A DNA stretch of 14,833 nucleotides, taken from contig JAGKVC010000153.1 in NCBI GenBank assembly GCA_021152595.1, positions 1 through 14,833 on the forward strand, read 5' to 3'. Positions 1 to 5,927 of this stretch are shown here, piece after piece. The position numbers were made by a program, and so were the translations under genes. The notes under the pieces are model-generated. The model was not told where the DNA came from. It was given only the letters and a program-made list of their open reading frames with translations, and searched no databases. The DNA is from Clostridia bacterium. GTDB lineage: Bacteria > Bacillota > Clostridia > Oscillospirales > Ruminococcaceae. Position 1 is the first letter of the stretch; every line of letters begins with the position of its first letter.

Positions 1-535
1 TCTTTGCGCCGACCAGTGCGGCAATACCGCCGACCATGTGGATCGCGCAGGAACCGGCGAAATCATGGAAGCCGAGCTGCGAGAGCCAGCCGCCGCCCCA
101 GATCCAGTGCGCCTCGACCGGATAGATCAGCGCGCTGATGATGCCGGAGTAGATGCAGTACGAGAGGAATTTGCAGCGCTCCGCCATTGCGCCGGAAACG
201 ATTGTCGCGGCGGTCGCGCAGAAGACCAGATTGAACACGAAGTTCGACCAGTCGAAGTTTTCGTATGCGGTAAAGACGTCGAATCCCGGCTTGCCGATGA
301 ATCCGAGCAGATCCTCACCCATGAACAGCCCGAAGCCGATCAGAATGAACATCGGCGTACCGATGCAGAAATCCATGAGGTTTTTCATGATGATATTCGC
401 GGCATTCTTCGCACGGGTAAAGCCCGTCTCAACCATTGCAAAGCCTGCCTGCATGAAGAATACGAGGGCGGCACCGATCAGAAACCAGATCGCAAAGACC
501 TCGCTGTCCACCGCCTGCAAGATATTGTCAGCCAT
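1..535 (-). CDS. amt: Ammonium transporter Amt, N-terminal 178 codons (cut by window edge)
   Basis: Inner-membrane ammonium channel of the Amt/Mep/Rh family. I translated it from ATG at 535, with the RBS AAAGGAGAG just upstream; the frame stays open to base 1, so the C-terminal part lies outside the window. The first 178 residues show the family N-terminal helix with GFAMVETGFTRAKNAAN (about residues 31-47), hydrophobic helices near 15-35, 55-72, 100-118 and 125-140, the PVEAHWIWGGGW segment (139-150), and the pore signature DFAGSCAIH (158-166). The signature holds the conserved Asp and the first of the twin pore histidines. It is the last minus-strand gene of the nitrogen block but has its own promoter at 698-726 and a 155-nt leader with two terminators, so it is probably not a simple extension of the pnt operon. 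A PII gene (glnK) often follows amt, but that would be outside the window. Confidence 0.96.
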   Translation of the reverse strand, partial: MADNILQAVDSEVFAIWFLIGAALVFFMQAGFAMVETGFTRAKNAANIIMKNLMDFCIGTPMFILIGFGLFMGEDLLGFIGKPGFDVFTAYENFDWSNFVFNLVFCATAATIVSGAMAERCKFLSYCIYSGIISALIYPVEAHWIWGGGWLSQLGFHDFAGSCAIHMVGGIAALVGAK

Positions 536-560
536 TGTAATCTCTCCTTTGTATGAAACG

Positions 561-600
561 AAAAAGGGCGCATGAGCTGGATTTTCAGCATCATGCACCC
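561..600 (-). terminator. Intrinsic terminator in the amt leader, next to the RBS (attenuator 2)
   Basis: Read on the minus strand, GGGTGCATGA (600-591) pairs with TCATGCGCCC (575-566; one G-U pair). GCTG/CAGC pairs inside it around a six-base loop, and TTTTT (565-561) follows. It lies about 10 nt before the amt RBS and downstream of the amt promoter, so every amt transcript must pass it. That makes it an attenuator rather than the end of the upstream operon. Confidence 0.82.
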
Positions 601-608
601 CATTGTGC
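595..608 (-). promoter_or_regulatory. Hexaloop hairpin overlapping attenuator 2 (candidate antiterminator)
   Basis: Minus-strand GCAC (608-605), loop AATGGG (604-599), GTGC (598-595). The loop has A at position 1 and G at position 4, as in the hexanucleotide loops bound by ANTAR antiterminators. Six of its bases are also the 5' arm of the terminator at 561-600, so the two structures exclude each other. The stem is only 4 bp; protein stabilisation is inferred, not seen. Confidence 0.5.
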
Positions 609-637
609 GTTTCGGATATATCTACAAAGCGCTTTAT

Positions 638-679
638 AAAAACAGATAGGGCTGCGGAGTTCTGTCTTCTCCGCAGCCC
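638..679 (-). terminator. Terminator-like hairpin in the amt leader (attenuator 1)
   Basis: GGGCTGCGGAG (679-669) pairs perfectly over 11 bp with CTCCGCAGCCC (659-649) around a 9-nt loop. On the minus strand TATCTG and then TTTTT follow (to 638). The U-run starts some 7 nt from the stem, so termination may be weak. It could also catch pntB read-through, but it lies downstream of the amt promoter. Confidence 0.7.
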
Positions 680-687
680 CTTTGCTG
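674..687 (-). promoter_or_regulatory. Hexaloop hairpin overlapping attenuator 1 (candidate antiterminator)
   Basis: Minus-strand CAGC (687-684), loop AAAGGG (683-678), GCTG (677-674). It again has A1 and G4 in a six-base loop and shares bases 674-679 with the 5' arm of the terminator at 638-679. It sits almost at the predicted 5' end of the amt transcript. Confidence 0.45.
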
Positions 688-697
688 TTCTGCTCAC

Positions 698-726
698 AGT
701 ATAGCACATTGTGAAAGTTTTGTCAA
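698..726 (-). promoter_or_regulatory. Sigma-A promoter of amt
   Basis: TTGACA (726-721), a 17-nt spacer and TATACT (703-698), with TGTGC just before the -10. The predicted start is near 691, giving a leader of about 155 nt. The near-consensus sequence suggests strong initiation, with control later at the leader hairpins. Confidence 0.85.
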
Positions 727-790
727 GCGTTTTTTGACATTTTGTGATGCAGCATAATTTTATGCATGATTGACGCAGAAATTTCGGCGA

Positions 791-2200
791 TCAGCTATCC
801 TCGAATTCGCTGACGAGCTGCGAAACGGTCTGCTTTGCATCGCCGTAGATCATGACGGTATTGTCATTTGTGAAGAGCGGATTCTCGACGCCGGAGAAGC
901 CTGCGCCCTTGCCGCGCTTCAGCACGAATACCGTCCGCGCCTCATATGCATTGATGATCGGCATGCCGTAGAGCGGCGAGGATTCGTCGGTCTGCGCCGA
1001 GGGATTGACAACGTCATTTGCACCGATGACGATTGCAACATCGGTATTCGGCATCTGCGGATTCATTTCGTCCGCAGTCTTGAGCTGTTCATAGGGGACA
1101 TTCGCCTCTGCAAGCAGCACGTTCATATGACCGGGCATACGTCCCGCGACCGGATGAATCGCAAAGCTGACCTCTGCGCCGTTCTCCTCGAGCTTATCGG
1201 CAAGCTCCTTGACGCTGTGCTGTGCCTGTGCAACCGCCATGCCGTATCCGGGGATGAATACGACCGAGGAAGCCGCCTCGAGAATGAGATAAGCGTCCTC
1301 AACGGACATGGATTTCGGCTCCTTGCCGCTGCCTGCCGCAGATTTCGATTTCGAAGCGCCGAAGCTGCCGAACAGCAGCGAATAGAGCGTGCGGTTCATT
1401 GCCTTGCACATGATCAGCGTCAGGATCAGACCGGATGTGCCGACGAGACAGCCCGAAACGACCAGAACAGAGTTGCTGATTGCAAGACCTGCAAACGCCG
1501 CCGCGAGACCGGAGAACGCATTGAGCAGCGAGATAATAACCGGCATATCGCCGCCGCCGATCGTCACGACCATCGTGAAGCCGAGGATCAGGAATGCAGC
1601 CGTCACCGCGATCATGCCGATGAAGCCGAGCTGCGTATTGCTGCCGCTGAATGCATAGAGACAGACACCGGCAAGACCGGCGATCGCAAGCACTGCATTG
1701 AGCGCATTTTTCGCAGGGATCGTCACGGATTTCTTGAACATCTTTCCGGAGAGCTTGCCCCATGCGACAACGGAACCCGTGAATGCAATCGCACCGATTG
1801 CGACGGTCAGACCGAGCGTCACGCCTTCAAAGGGGACTGCATCCGCGCCGATCGTGCGGTAATTTGCGTACTGTGCGAGCGCGACGAGCAGCGAGGAAAG
1901 ACCGCCGAAGCCGTTGAACAGCGCGACAAGCTGCGGCATACCGGTCATTTCGACCTTTTTCGCCCAGACTGCGCCGATGATGCTGCCGACAATGACCGCC
2001 GCCGCGATCATCAGATAGCTTTTCACGCCTGCATCCATGACCTGCTTTTCAAACAGCACGGTGACAACGGCAATCAGCATACCGACCGCGGACATGCCGT
2101 TGCCCTTTCGAGCGGTATCCGCCTTGCCGAGCAGCTTGATGCCGCGGATAAACAGCACTGCCGATACCATATACAAAACGGTGATGATAACGTCTCTCAC
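791..2200 (-). CDS. pntB: NAD(P) transhydrogenase subunit beta (PntB)
   Basis: Membrane domain II (rest) plus the NADP(H)-binding domain III of proton-translocating transhydrogenase, which couples proton entry to hydride transfer from NADH to NADP+. It is 469 residues, normal for PntB. Residues 1-265 form the multi-helix membrane part. The soluble domain (about 300-469) carries the standard NADP motifs: PGYGMAVAQ (317-325), HPVAGRMPGHM (349-359), VIGANDVVNP (391-400) and KRGKGAGFSGVENPLF (428-443). In the helix with GMPQLVALFNGFGG, Asn96 stands where E. coli PntB has the proton-channel His91; I believe this is usual for this branch. The start is GTG at 2200, overlapping the pntAB stop by four bases (GTGA) behind a GGGGG-type RBS, so translation is coupled. 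No clear terminator lies between its stop and the amt promoter. Confidence 0.97.
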   Translation of the reverse strand: MRDVIITVLYMVSAVLFIRGIKLLGKADTARKGNGMSAVGMLIAVVTVLFEKQVMDAGVKSYLMIAAAVIVGSIIGAVWAKKVEMTGMPQLVALFNGFGGLSSLLVALAQYANYRTIGADAVPFEGVTLGLTVAIGAIAFTGSVVAWGKLSGKMFKKSVTIPAKNALNAVLAIAGLAGVCLYAFSGSNTQLGFIGMIAVTAAFLILGFTMVVTIGGGDMPVIISLLNAFSGLAAAFAGLAISNSVLVVSGCLVGTSGLILTLIMCKAMNRTLYSLLFGSFGASKSKSAAGSGKEPKSMSVEDAYLILEAASSVVFIPGYGMAVAQAQHSVKELADKLEENGAEVSFAIHPVAGRMPGHMNVLLAEANVPYEQLKTADEMNPQMPNTDVAIVIGANDVVNPSAQTDESSPLYGMPIINAYEARTVFVLKRGKGAGFSGVENPLFTNDNTVMIYGDAKQTVSQLVSEFEDS

Positions 2201-2502
2201 TTCTGTTTATCCCCCTTCTTCTTGAACATACCGAGCATTCTGTCCGTGACCAGATAGCCGCCGACGACATTGATCGCAGCCAGCACGATAGCAATAATGC
2301 CGAACACCATGCCGAGCGTGCTGCTCGGTGCGAGCACTGCAACAGCCGTAGCGGACATCGCGCCGACGATCGTGATGCCGGAGATTGCATTCGTACCGGA
2401 CATCAGCGGCGTATGGAGCTGCGAGGGGACCTTGGAAATCAGCTCAACGCCCAAGAATCCTGCAATCACAAATACAAAAATAAGCAGCATGATTTCGCCC
2501 AT
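2197..2502 (-). CDS. pntAB: NAD(P) transhydrogenase subunit alpha part 2 (PntAB)
   Basis: Small membrane subunit (101 residues) equal to the C-terminal membrane part of E. coli PntA, encoded separately as in three-subunit transhydrogenases. It shows about three hydrophobic helices (residues 4-20, 38-56, 63-84). The segment PSQLHTPLMSGTNAISGI (26-43) is the conserved signature of this subunit, and a basic KKKGDKQK tail ends it. ATG at 2502 follows the pntAA stop after two bases, and the RBS AAGGAGG lies inside the last codons of pntAA. It overlaps pntB at the 3' end. With PntAA and PntB it completes the enzyme. Confidence 0.95.
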   Translation of the reverse strand: MGEIMLLIFVFVIAGFLGVELISKVPSQLHTPLMSGTNAISGITIVGAMSATAVAVLAPSSTLGMVFGIIAIVLAAINVVGGYLVTDRMLGMFKKKGDKQK

Positions 2503-2504
2503 GA

Positions 2505-3629
2505 TTATGCCTCCTTGAACCGTTCGTGGATGATTTTGCCGCCCTGTGTCAGCAGACAGCCGCGCATGATCTCATCCTGCATATTGACCTTGAATTCCTT
2601 TGCTTCCTTATCATAGAAATGCGTGAGGAATGCGGTGAAATTGCCCGAGAGCATCTTGGATGCGTCAAATGGCACCTGCCGTTCGAGATAATCACCGGAC
2701 ATGATAATCACGCCGTTTTCGGTGACGACCTCCTCATAGAGCTTCGAGCCCTCGACATTGCCGCCGGTCGAGACCGCCATATCGACGATGATCGAGCCGG
2801 GCTGCATGCGGTCAATGACATCCTTTGCGATGAGCCGCGGCGCTTTTCTGCCGAAGACCTTTGCCGTCGTAATGACGATATTGGAGCGCTCGCAGACCTT
2901 CGCCTGCGCCTCCTGCTGCTTTTTGATCTGTTCCGGTGTCAGCTCTTTTGCGTAGCCCTGATCGGTCTGTCCCATTTCACCGAGGTCGATCCTGACAAAG
3001 CTCGCGCCGAGTGACTTGACCTGCTCCTCGACGACAGGGCGCGTATCGAATGCATCGACTCTAGCGCCGAGACGCTTTGCGGTAGCGATCGCCTGCAAGC
3101 CTGCCACACCGACACCGATGATAAAGACACGCGCCGGATTGATCGTACCGGAGGGCGTGACCATCATCGGCAGGATTTTCGGCAGACGCGCCGCCGCATT
3201 GACGACCGCGACATATCCGGCGAGCGAGGTCTGCGAGGACTGCACATCCATTTTCTGTGCAAGCGTGGTACGGGGGATCATTTCCAGCGAAACCGCCTGA
3301 ATCCGCTTCTCTGCAAATTCGCGCAGCAGTGCCTTTTCATTGAACGGATCGAGGTAGCTCAGGTGGAGCGTATCGGGGCGCAGACCGTCGGCGCTCTGCG
3401 GCTTTAGGATCCGCAGGACGATTTCGCTGTCATAGCCCTCCTGCTCCGAGCCGATCATGACTGCACCGGCTTTTTCGTAGGCGGCATCGGAAAAGCCGCT
3501 CTTTGCACCTGCGCCGCGTACAACCTTGCACGAAAAGCCCAGACCGATGAGCTTTTTGATATCGTCGGGAATCAGCGCGACTCTGGTTTCGCGCGGATCC
3601 GTCTCCCGACAGACTAAAATAGATTTCAT
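2505..3629 (-). CDS. pntAA: NAD(P) transhydrogenase subunit alpha part 1 (PntAA)
   Basis: Soluble NAD(H)-binding domain I of transhydrogenase, 374 residues, in the range of stand-alone PntAA. Visible features are the N-terminal alanine dehydrogenase/PNT fold (RETDPRETRVALIPDDI, 8-24), MDVQSSQTSLAGY (127-139; the loop that contacts the partner nucleotide domain), the Rossmann motif GVGVAG (172-177) with AFDTRP (193-198) at the end of strand 2, and SGDYLERQVPFDASKM near the C-terminus. ATG at 3629 follows GAGAGGAGAATGAG. It is the first gene of pntAA-pntAB-pntB. I see no consensus promoter directly in front of it, so transcription may come from gdhA through the small ORF. That would fit, since NADPH is the GDH cosubstrate. 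Confidence 0.97.
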   Translation of the reverse strand: MKSILVCRETDPRETRVALIPDDIKKLIGLGFSCKVVRGAGAKSGFSDAAYEKAGAVMIGSEQEGYDSEIVLRILKPQSADGLRPDTLHLSYLDPFNEKALLREFAEKRIQAVSLEMIPRTTLAQKMDVQSSQTSLAGYVAVVNAAARLPKILPMMVTPSGTINPARVFIIGVGVAGLQAIATAKRLGARVDAFDTRPVVEEQVKSLGASFVRIDLGEMGQTDQGYAKELTPEQIKKQQEAQAKVCERSNIVITTAKVFGRKAPRLIAKDVIDRMQPGSIIVDMAVSTGGNVEGSKLYEEVVTENGVIIMSGDYLERQVPFDASKMLSGNFTAFLTHFYDKEAKEFKVNMQDEIMRGCLLTQGGKIIHERFKEA

Positions 3630-3668
3630 CTCATTCTCCTCTCAGATGATTTGTAAATATACAGCAAG

Positions 3669-3704
3669 AGATACGCCCCCTGCATCCTTGAAAGGGGCGT
3701 ATCT
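3669..3704 (-). other. 11-bp inverted repeat in the pntAA leader
   Basis: AGATACGCCCC (3669-3679) and GGGGCGTATCT (3694-3704) pair perfectly around a 14-nt loop, 40 nt before pntAA. No T-run follows on either strand, so it is unlikely to be an efficient terminator. An RNA processing or stabilising hairpin, or an operator, is possible. Confidence 0.6.
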
Positions 3705-3717
3705 GCATTGTATTCGG

Positions 3718-3864
3718 TTAATCCCATGTTTGTGTGTCGCGTGAGAAGTCCGTCTCAGCGGCGACCGGTTCAAATGGATTCGGAGCCGGCGCCCCGATCT
3801 GCATTTCCGGCTGTTTCATCGGGAATCCCGTGAACGGGATGCTGTTCAGTTCGGTTATTGTCAT
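3718..3864 (-). CDS. Small proline-rich protein of unknown function (48 aa)
   Basis: I do not recognise this protein. ATG at 3864 lies 6 nt behind a perfect AAGGAGGT, and the frame ends in TAA at 3718. The product begins MTITELNSIPFTGFPMKQPE, continues through a Pro-rich middle (GAPAPNPFEP) and ends in an acidic, polar tail (TDFSRDTQTWD). It has no membrane segment, no signal peptide and no Cys. It lies between gdhA and pntAA on the same strand, directly after the 87-bp tandem repeat whose last bases supply its RBS. The RBS and clean start make it a better candidate than other short frames here, but coding is not proven. It could be a leader peptide or part of a dispersed intergenic element. 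Confidence 0.55.
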   Translation of the reverse strand: MTITELNSIPFTGFPMKQPEMQIGAPAPNPFEPVAAETDFSRDTQTWD

Positions 3865-3871
3865 ATCATAA

Positions 3872-4045
3872 CCTCCTTGGTGTATCATGGGCGTGTTCCG
3901 CTCAGTTTGCAGGTTTCTCTCCGGAGTGCTTTAGCAAATTGGATGCAGGCACTGCCTGCCTCCTTGATTCATCATGGGCGTATTTTGCTTGATTTACAGC
4001 GTTCTCTCCGGAGCGCTTTCGCATATCGGACGCATGCACTGCCTG
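3872..4045. repeat. 87-bp tandem direct repeat (two copies)
   Basis: Copies at 3872-3958 and 3959-4045 align without gaps at exactly 87-nt spacing, with 18 mismatches counted by eye (about 79% identity). The best-kept blocks are CCTCCTTG, ATCATGGGCGT, TTCTCTCCGGAG and GCACTGCCTG. The array fills almost the whole gap between the gdhA stop and the small ORF. On the minus strand each copy ends in an AAGGAGG-like RBS; the copy next to the small ORF provides its ribosome binding site. The unit length is a multiple of three, and one minus-strand frame stays open across one and a half copies, but that frame has no convincing start. Confidence 0.9.
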
Positions 4046-4046
4046 C

Positions 4047-5381
4047 TTATACAATACCCTGTGCGTTCATCGCATCGAGAACCTTCTCAAATCCGGCGAT
4101 ATTTGCACCGGCAACATAATTGCCCTCCATGCCGTATTTCTTTGCCGCCGCGCTGATGTTCGCGTAGACATTTTCCATGATGCCGCGGAGCTTGGAATCG
4201 ACCTCATCGAAGCTCCAGCTCAGACGCTCGCTGTTCTGCGACATCTCCAGCGCAGAGGTTGCAACGCCGCCTGCATTGGAAGCCTTGCCCGGAATGAACA
4301 GGATGCCGTTCTCCTGAAGGAACTTGGTTGCATCCTCCGTGGTCGGCATATTTGCGCCCTCGCAGACTGCGATGCAGCCGTTTTCTTTCAGCAGCTTTGC
4401 ATCCTCGAGCGTCAGCTCATTCTGCGTAGCGCAGGGAAGCGCGATATCGCACTTGATCTGCCAGACGCCGCGCCCCTCGTGATATTCCGAGGTCAGCTTT
4501 GCGTTCTTGTATGCAGTCAGGCGCTCGCGGCGAACCTCCTTGATCTCCTTGAGCAGAGCAACGTCAATGCCCTCTGCATCGTAGATCCAGCCGGTCGAAT
4601 CGGAGCAGGTGACGACCTTCGCGCCGAGCTGCTGTGCCTTTTCGATCGCGTAGATCGCAACATTGCCTGCGCCGGAGACTGCAACAGTCTTGCCCTTGAT
4701 ATCAATATTGTGATCGCGGAGCAGCGCGTCGGTGATGTAGAGCAGACCGTAGCCGGTTGCCTCGGTTCTTGCGAGCGAGCCGCCGTAGGAGAGTCCCTTT
4801 CCGGTCAGCACGCCCTCAAAGAGACCGCGCAGCTTCTTATACTGACCGAACATATAGCCGATCTCGCGTGCGCCCGTGCCGATATCACCTGCCGGAACGT
4901 CGGTATCCGCGCCGATATACTTGCAAAGCTCAGACATAAAGCTCTGGCAGAAGTTCATGATTTCGCGGTCGGATTTGCCCTTGGGATCGAAGTCAGAGCC
5001 GCCCTTGCCGCCGCCGATCGGAAGACCGGTCAGCGAGTTCTTGAAGATCTGCTCGAAGCCGAGGAATTTGATAATGCCGATATTGACAGACGGGTGCAGT
5101 CTGAGACCGCCCTTATACGGACCGATCGCGGAATTGAACTGCACGCGGTAGCCGGTGTTGACATGTGCGTTGCCCTGATCGTCGATCCACGGCACGCGGA
5201 ATTTGATCTGACGCTCCGGATTGACCAGACGCTCCAGAAGTGCATCGCGGCGGAACTGCGCCTCGTTTGCATCAACGATCACGCGGATGGAATCAAGCAC
5301 CTCGCGCACCGCCTGATGGAACTCCGGTTCATCGGGATTTTTTTCGATCACCTGCTGGATGATCTCATCAATGTAAGACAT
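4047..5381 (-). CDS. gdhA: NADP-specific glutamate dehydrogenase, hexameric type
   Basis: Cytoplasmic enzyme that reductively aminates 2-oxoglutarate with ammonium and NAD(P)H to give glutamate. Its 444 residues are the normal length for the small hexameric family. Visible motifs are KGGLRLHPSVN (90-100; substrate Lys), PIGGGKGGSDFDPKGKSD (121-138; catalytic Lys126), PAGDIGTGAREIGYM (163-177; catalytic Asp166), the nucleotide site SGAGNVAIYA (236-245) with CSDSTGW (259-265) after the second strand, and PGKASNAGGVATS near the C-terminus. Ser at the end of the second strand suggests NADP preference (inference). ATG at 5381 follows AGGAGG with good spacing. The promoter is at 5440-5469. The stop abuts the tandem repeat and I see no terminator behind it, so read-through into pnt is plausible. 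Confidence 0.97.
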   Translation of the reverse strand: MSYIDEIIQQVIEKNPDEPEFHQAVREVLDSIRVIVDANEAQFRRDALLERLVNPERQIKFRVPWIDDQGNAHVNTGYRVQFNSAIGPYKGGLRLHPSVNIGIIKFLGFEQIFKNSLTGLPIGGGKGGSDFDPKGKSDREIMNFCQSFMSELCKYIGADTDVPAGDIGTGAREIGYMFGQYKKLRGLFEGVLTGKGLSYGGSLARTEATGYGLLYITDALLRDHNIDIKGKTVAVSGAGNVAIYAIEKAQQLGAKVVTCSDSTGWIYDAEGIDVALLKEIKEVRRERLTAYKNAKLTSEYHEGRGVWQIKCDIALPCATQNELTLEDAKLLKENGCIAVCEGANMPTTEDATKFLQENGILFIPGKASNAGGVATSALEMSQNSERLSWSFDEVDSKLRGIMENVYANISAAAKKYGMEGNYVAGANIAGFEKVLDAMNAQGIV

Positions 5382-5439
5382 AAAACATCCTCCTGTTTGG
5401 TTTTTTGATCGGTATGAACCGACAAATTAACGCATAATA

Positions 5440-5469
5440 ATCATACCGGATTTTCTGCGGAAAAGTCAA
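5440..5469 (-). promoter_or_regulatory. Sigma-A promoter of gdhA
   Basis: TTGACT (5469-5464), an 18-nt spacer and TATGAT (5445-5440). The predicted start near 5433 gives a leader of about 50 nt, with only a small TCGGT/ACCGA hairpin (5408-5421) and no terminator. gdhA therefore lacks the leader attenuator found at amt. Confidence 0.7.
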
Positions 5470-5533
5470 CGAACATTCCCCTGCAAATATCCGACATCTG
5501 CCGGCATTTATCCGCGAATCCGCCTGCGGGCGC

Positions 5534-5562
5534 TTGTGATGCGGTCCGATTTTCCGTATAAT
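5534..5562 (+). promoter_or_regulatory. Promoter of the pseudo-receiver gene
   Basis: TTGTGA (5534-5539), a 17-nt spacer and TATAAT (5557-5562), 32 nt before the ATG at 5595. It is divergent from the gdhA promoter, about 65 bp away, so a regulator bound between them could act on both. Confidence 0.72.
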
Positions 5563-5594
5563 GGGATACAAAAAGTCAAAAGAGGTATCTCAGA

Positions 5595-5927
5595 ATGAAA
5601 ACAATCCGTATCCTTTCAGAATCCGCGGAGCTCGGAAAGCGGCTGCGCGATATTTTATATCAGGCAGGACATGCGGAGATTAGTGTCTCAGGTCTTGCCG
5701 CAGCGCCGCAGAGCGACATTCTCATTATCTACGCAAAATCGCGCATTCCGGATATTATCCAATATGCTTCTGACTGTGATGCGGCGGTGATCCTGCTGCT
5801 CAATCCCGATTGCTACGCGATGCATCTGGACCGCGCGCGGCATGCCGGAATCCGTCTGTTGCTGATGCCGGTTGCGCCGGATACGCTGCTGGATGCCGTG
5901 CAGGATTGCCTAGCGCTTGAGCGCTGA
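5595..5927 (+). CDS. Stand-alone pseudo-receiver protein (110 aa)
   Basis: The pattern of alternating hydrophobic strands and amphipathic helices fits a compact response-regulator receiver fold: strand IRIL (4-7), helix to about 24, strand EISVSG, strand DILIIYA (41-47), strand AVILLLN (64-70), strand IRLLLMPV (86-93) and a final helix to residue 110. The chemistry is missing: there is no acidic pair after strand 1, no Asp after strand 3, and Met91 replaces the conserved Lys. No output domain follows; the stop comes exactly at the end of the last receiver helix. ANTAR regulators of Firmicutes start with a similar degenerate receiver, so this could be a shortened relative, but that is inference. 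It has its own promoter, a weak AGAGG RBS, sits divergent from gdhA, and overlaps the convergent AraC-type gene by 18 bp. Function unknown. Confidence 0.68.
   Translation: MKTIRILSESAELGKRLRDILYQAGHAEISVSGLAAAPQSDILIIYAKSRIPDIIQYASDCDAAVILLLNPDCYAMHLDRARHAGIRLLLMPVAPDTLLDAVQDCLALER

Noticed and set aside
649..679. Hairpin read only as the pntB operon terminator
   Set aside because: The consensus amt promoter at 698-726 lies between pntB and the hairpin, so the hairpin is inside the amt leader; termination of pnt mRNA may be a second role.
770..2257. Long plus-strand open frame (495 codons) opposite pntB
   Set aside because: It is antisense to a clearly recognised pntB with all its motifs. 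Its Arg/Asp/Cys/His-rich product resembles no family, which is typical of the shadow of a GC-rich gene.
3872..4045. Tandem glycine riboswitch upstream of the small ORF
   Set aside because: The repeated CTCCGGAGAGAA and AAGGAGG on the minus strand recall glycine aptamer pieces, but the conserved core CGCCGAAGGAGCAA-like segment and its flanking pairing are absent.
3869..4045. Minus-strand open frame across the 87-bp repeats (starting MRKRSGENAV)
   Set aside because: It has no RBS and starts inside a repeat. It stays open mainly because the unit is a multiple of three.
4479..5408. 309-codon plus-strand open frame opposite gdhA
   Set aside because: It is antisense to well-conserved gdhA and runs across the gdhA RBS and start; no domain is visible.
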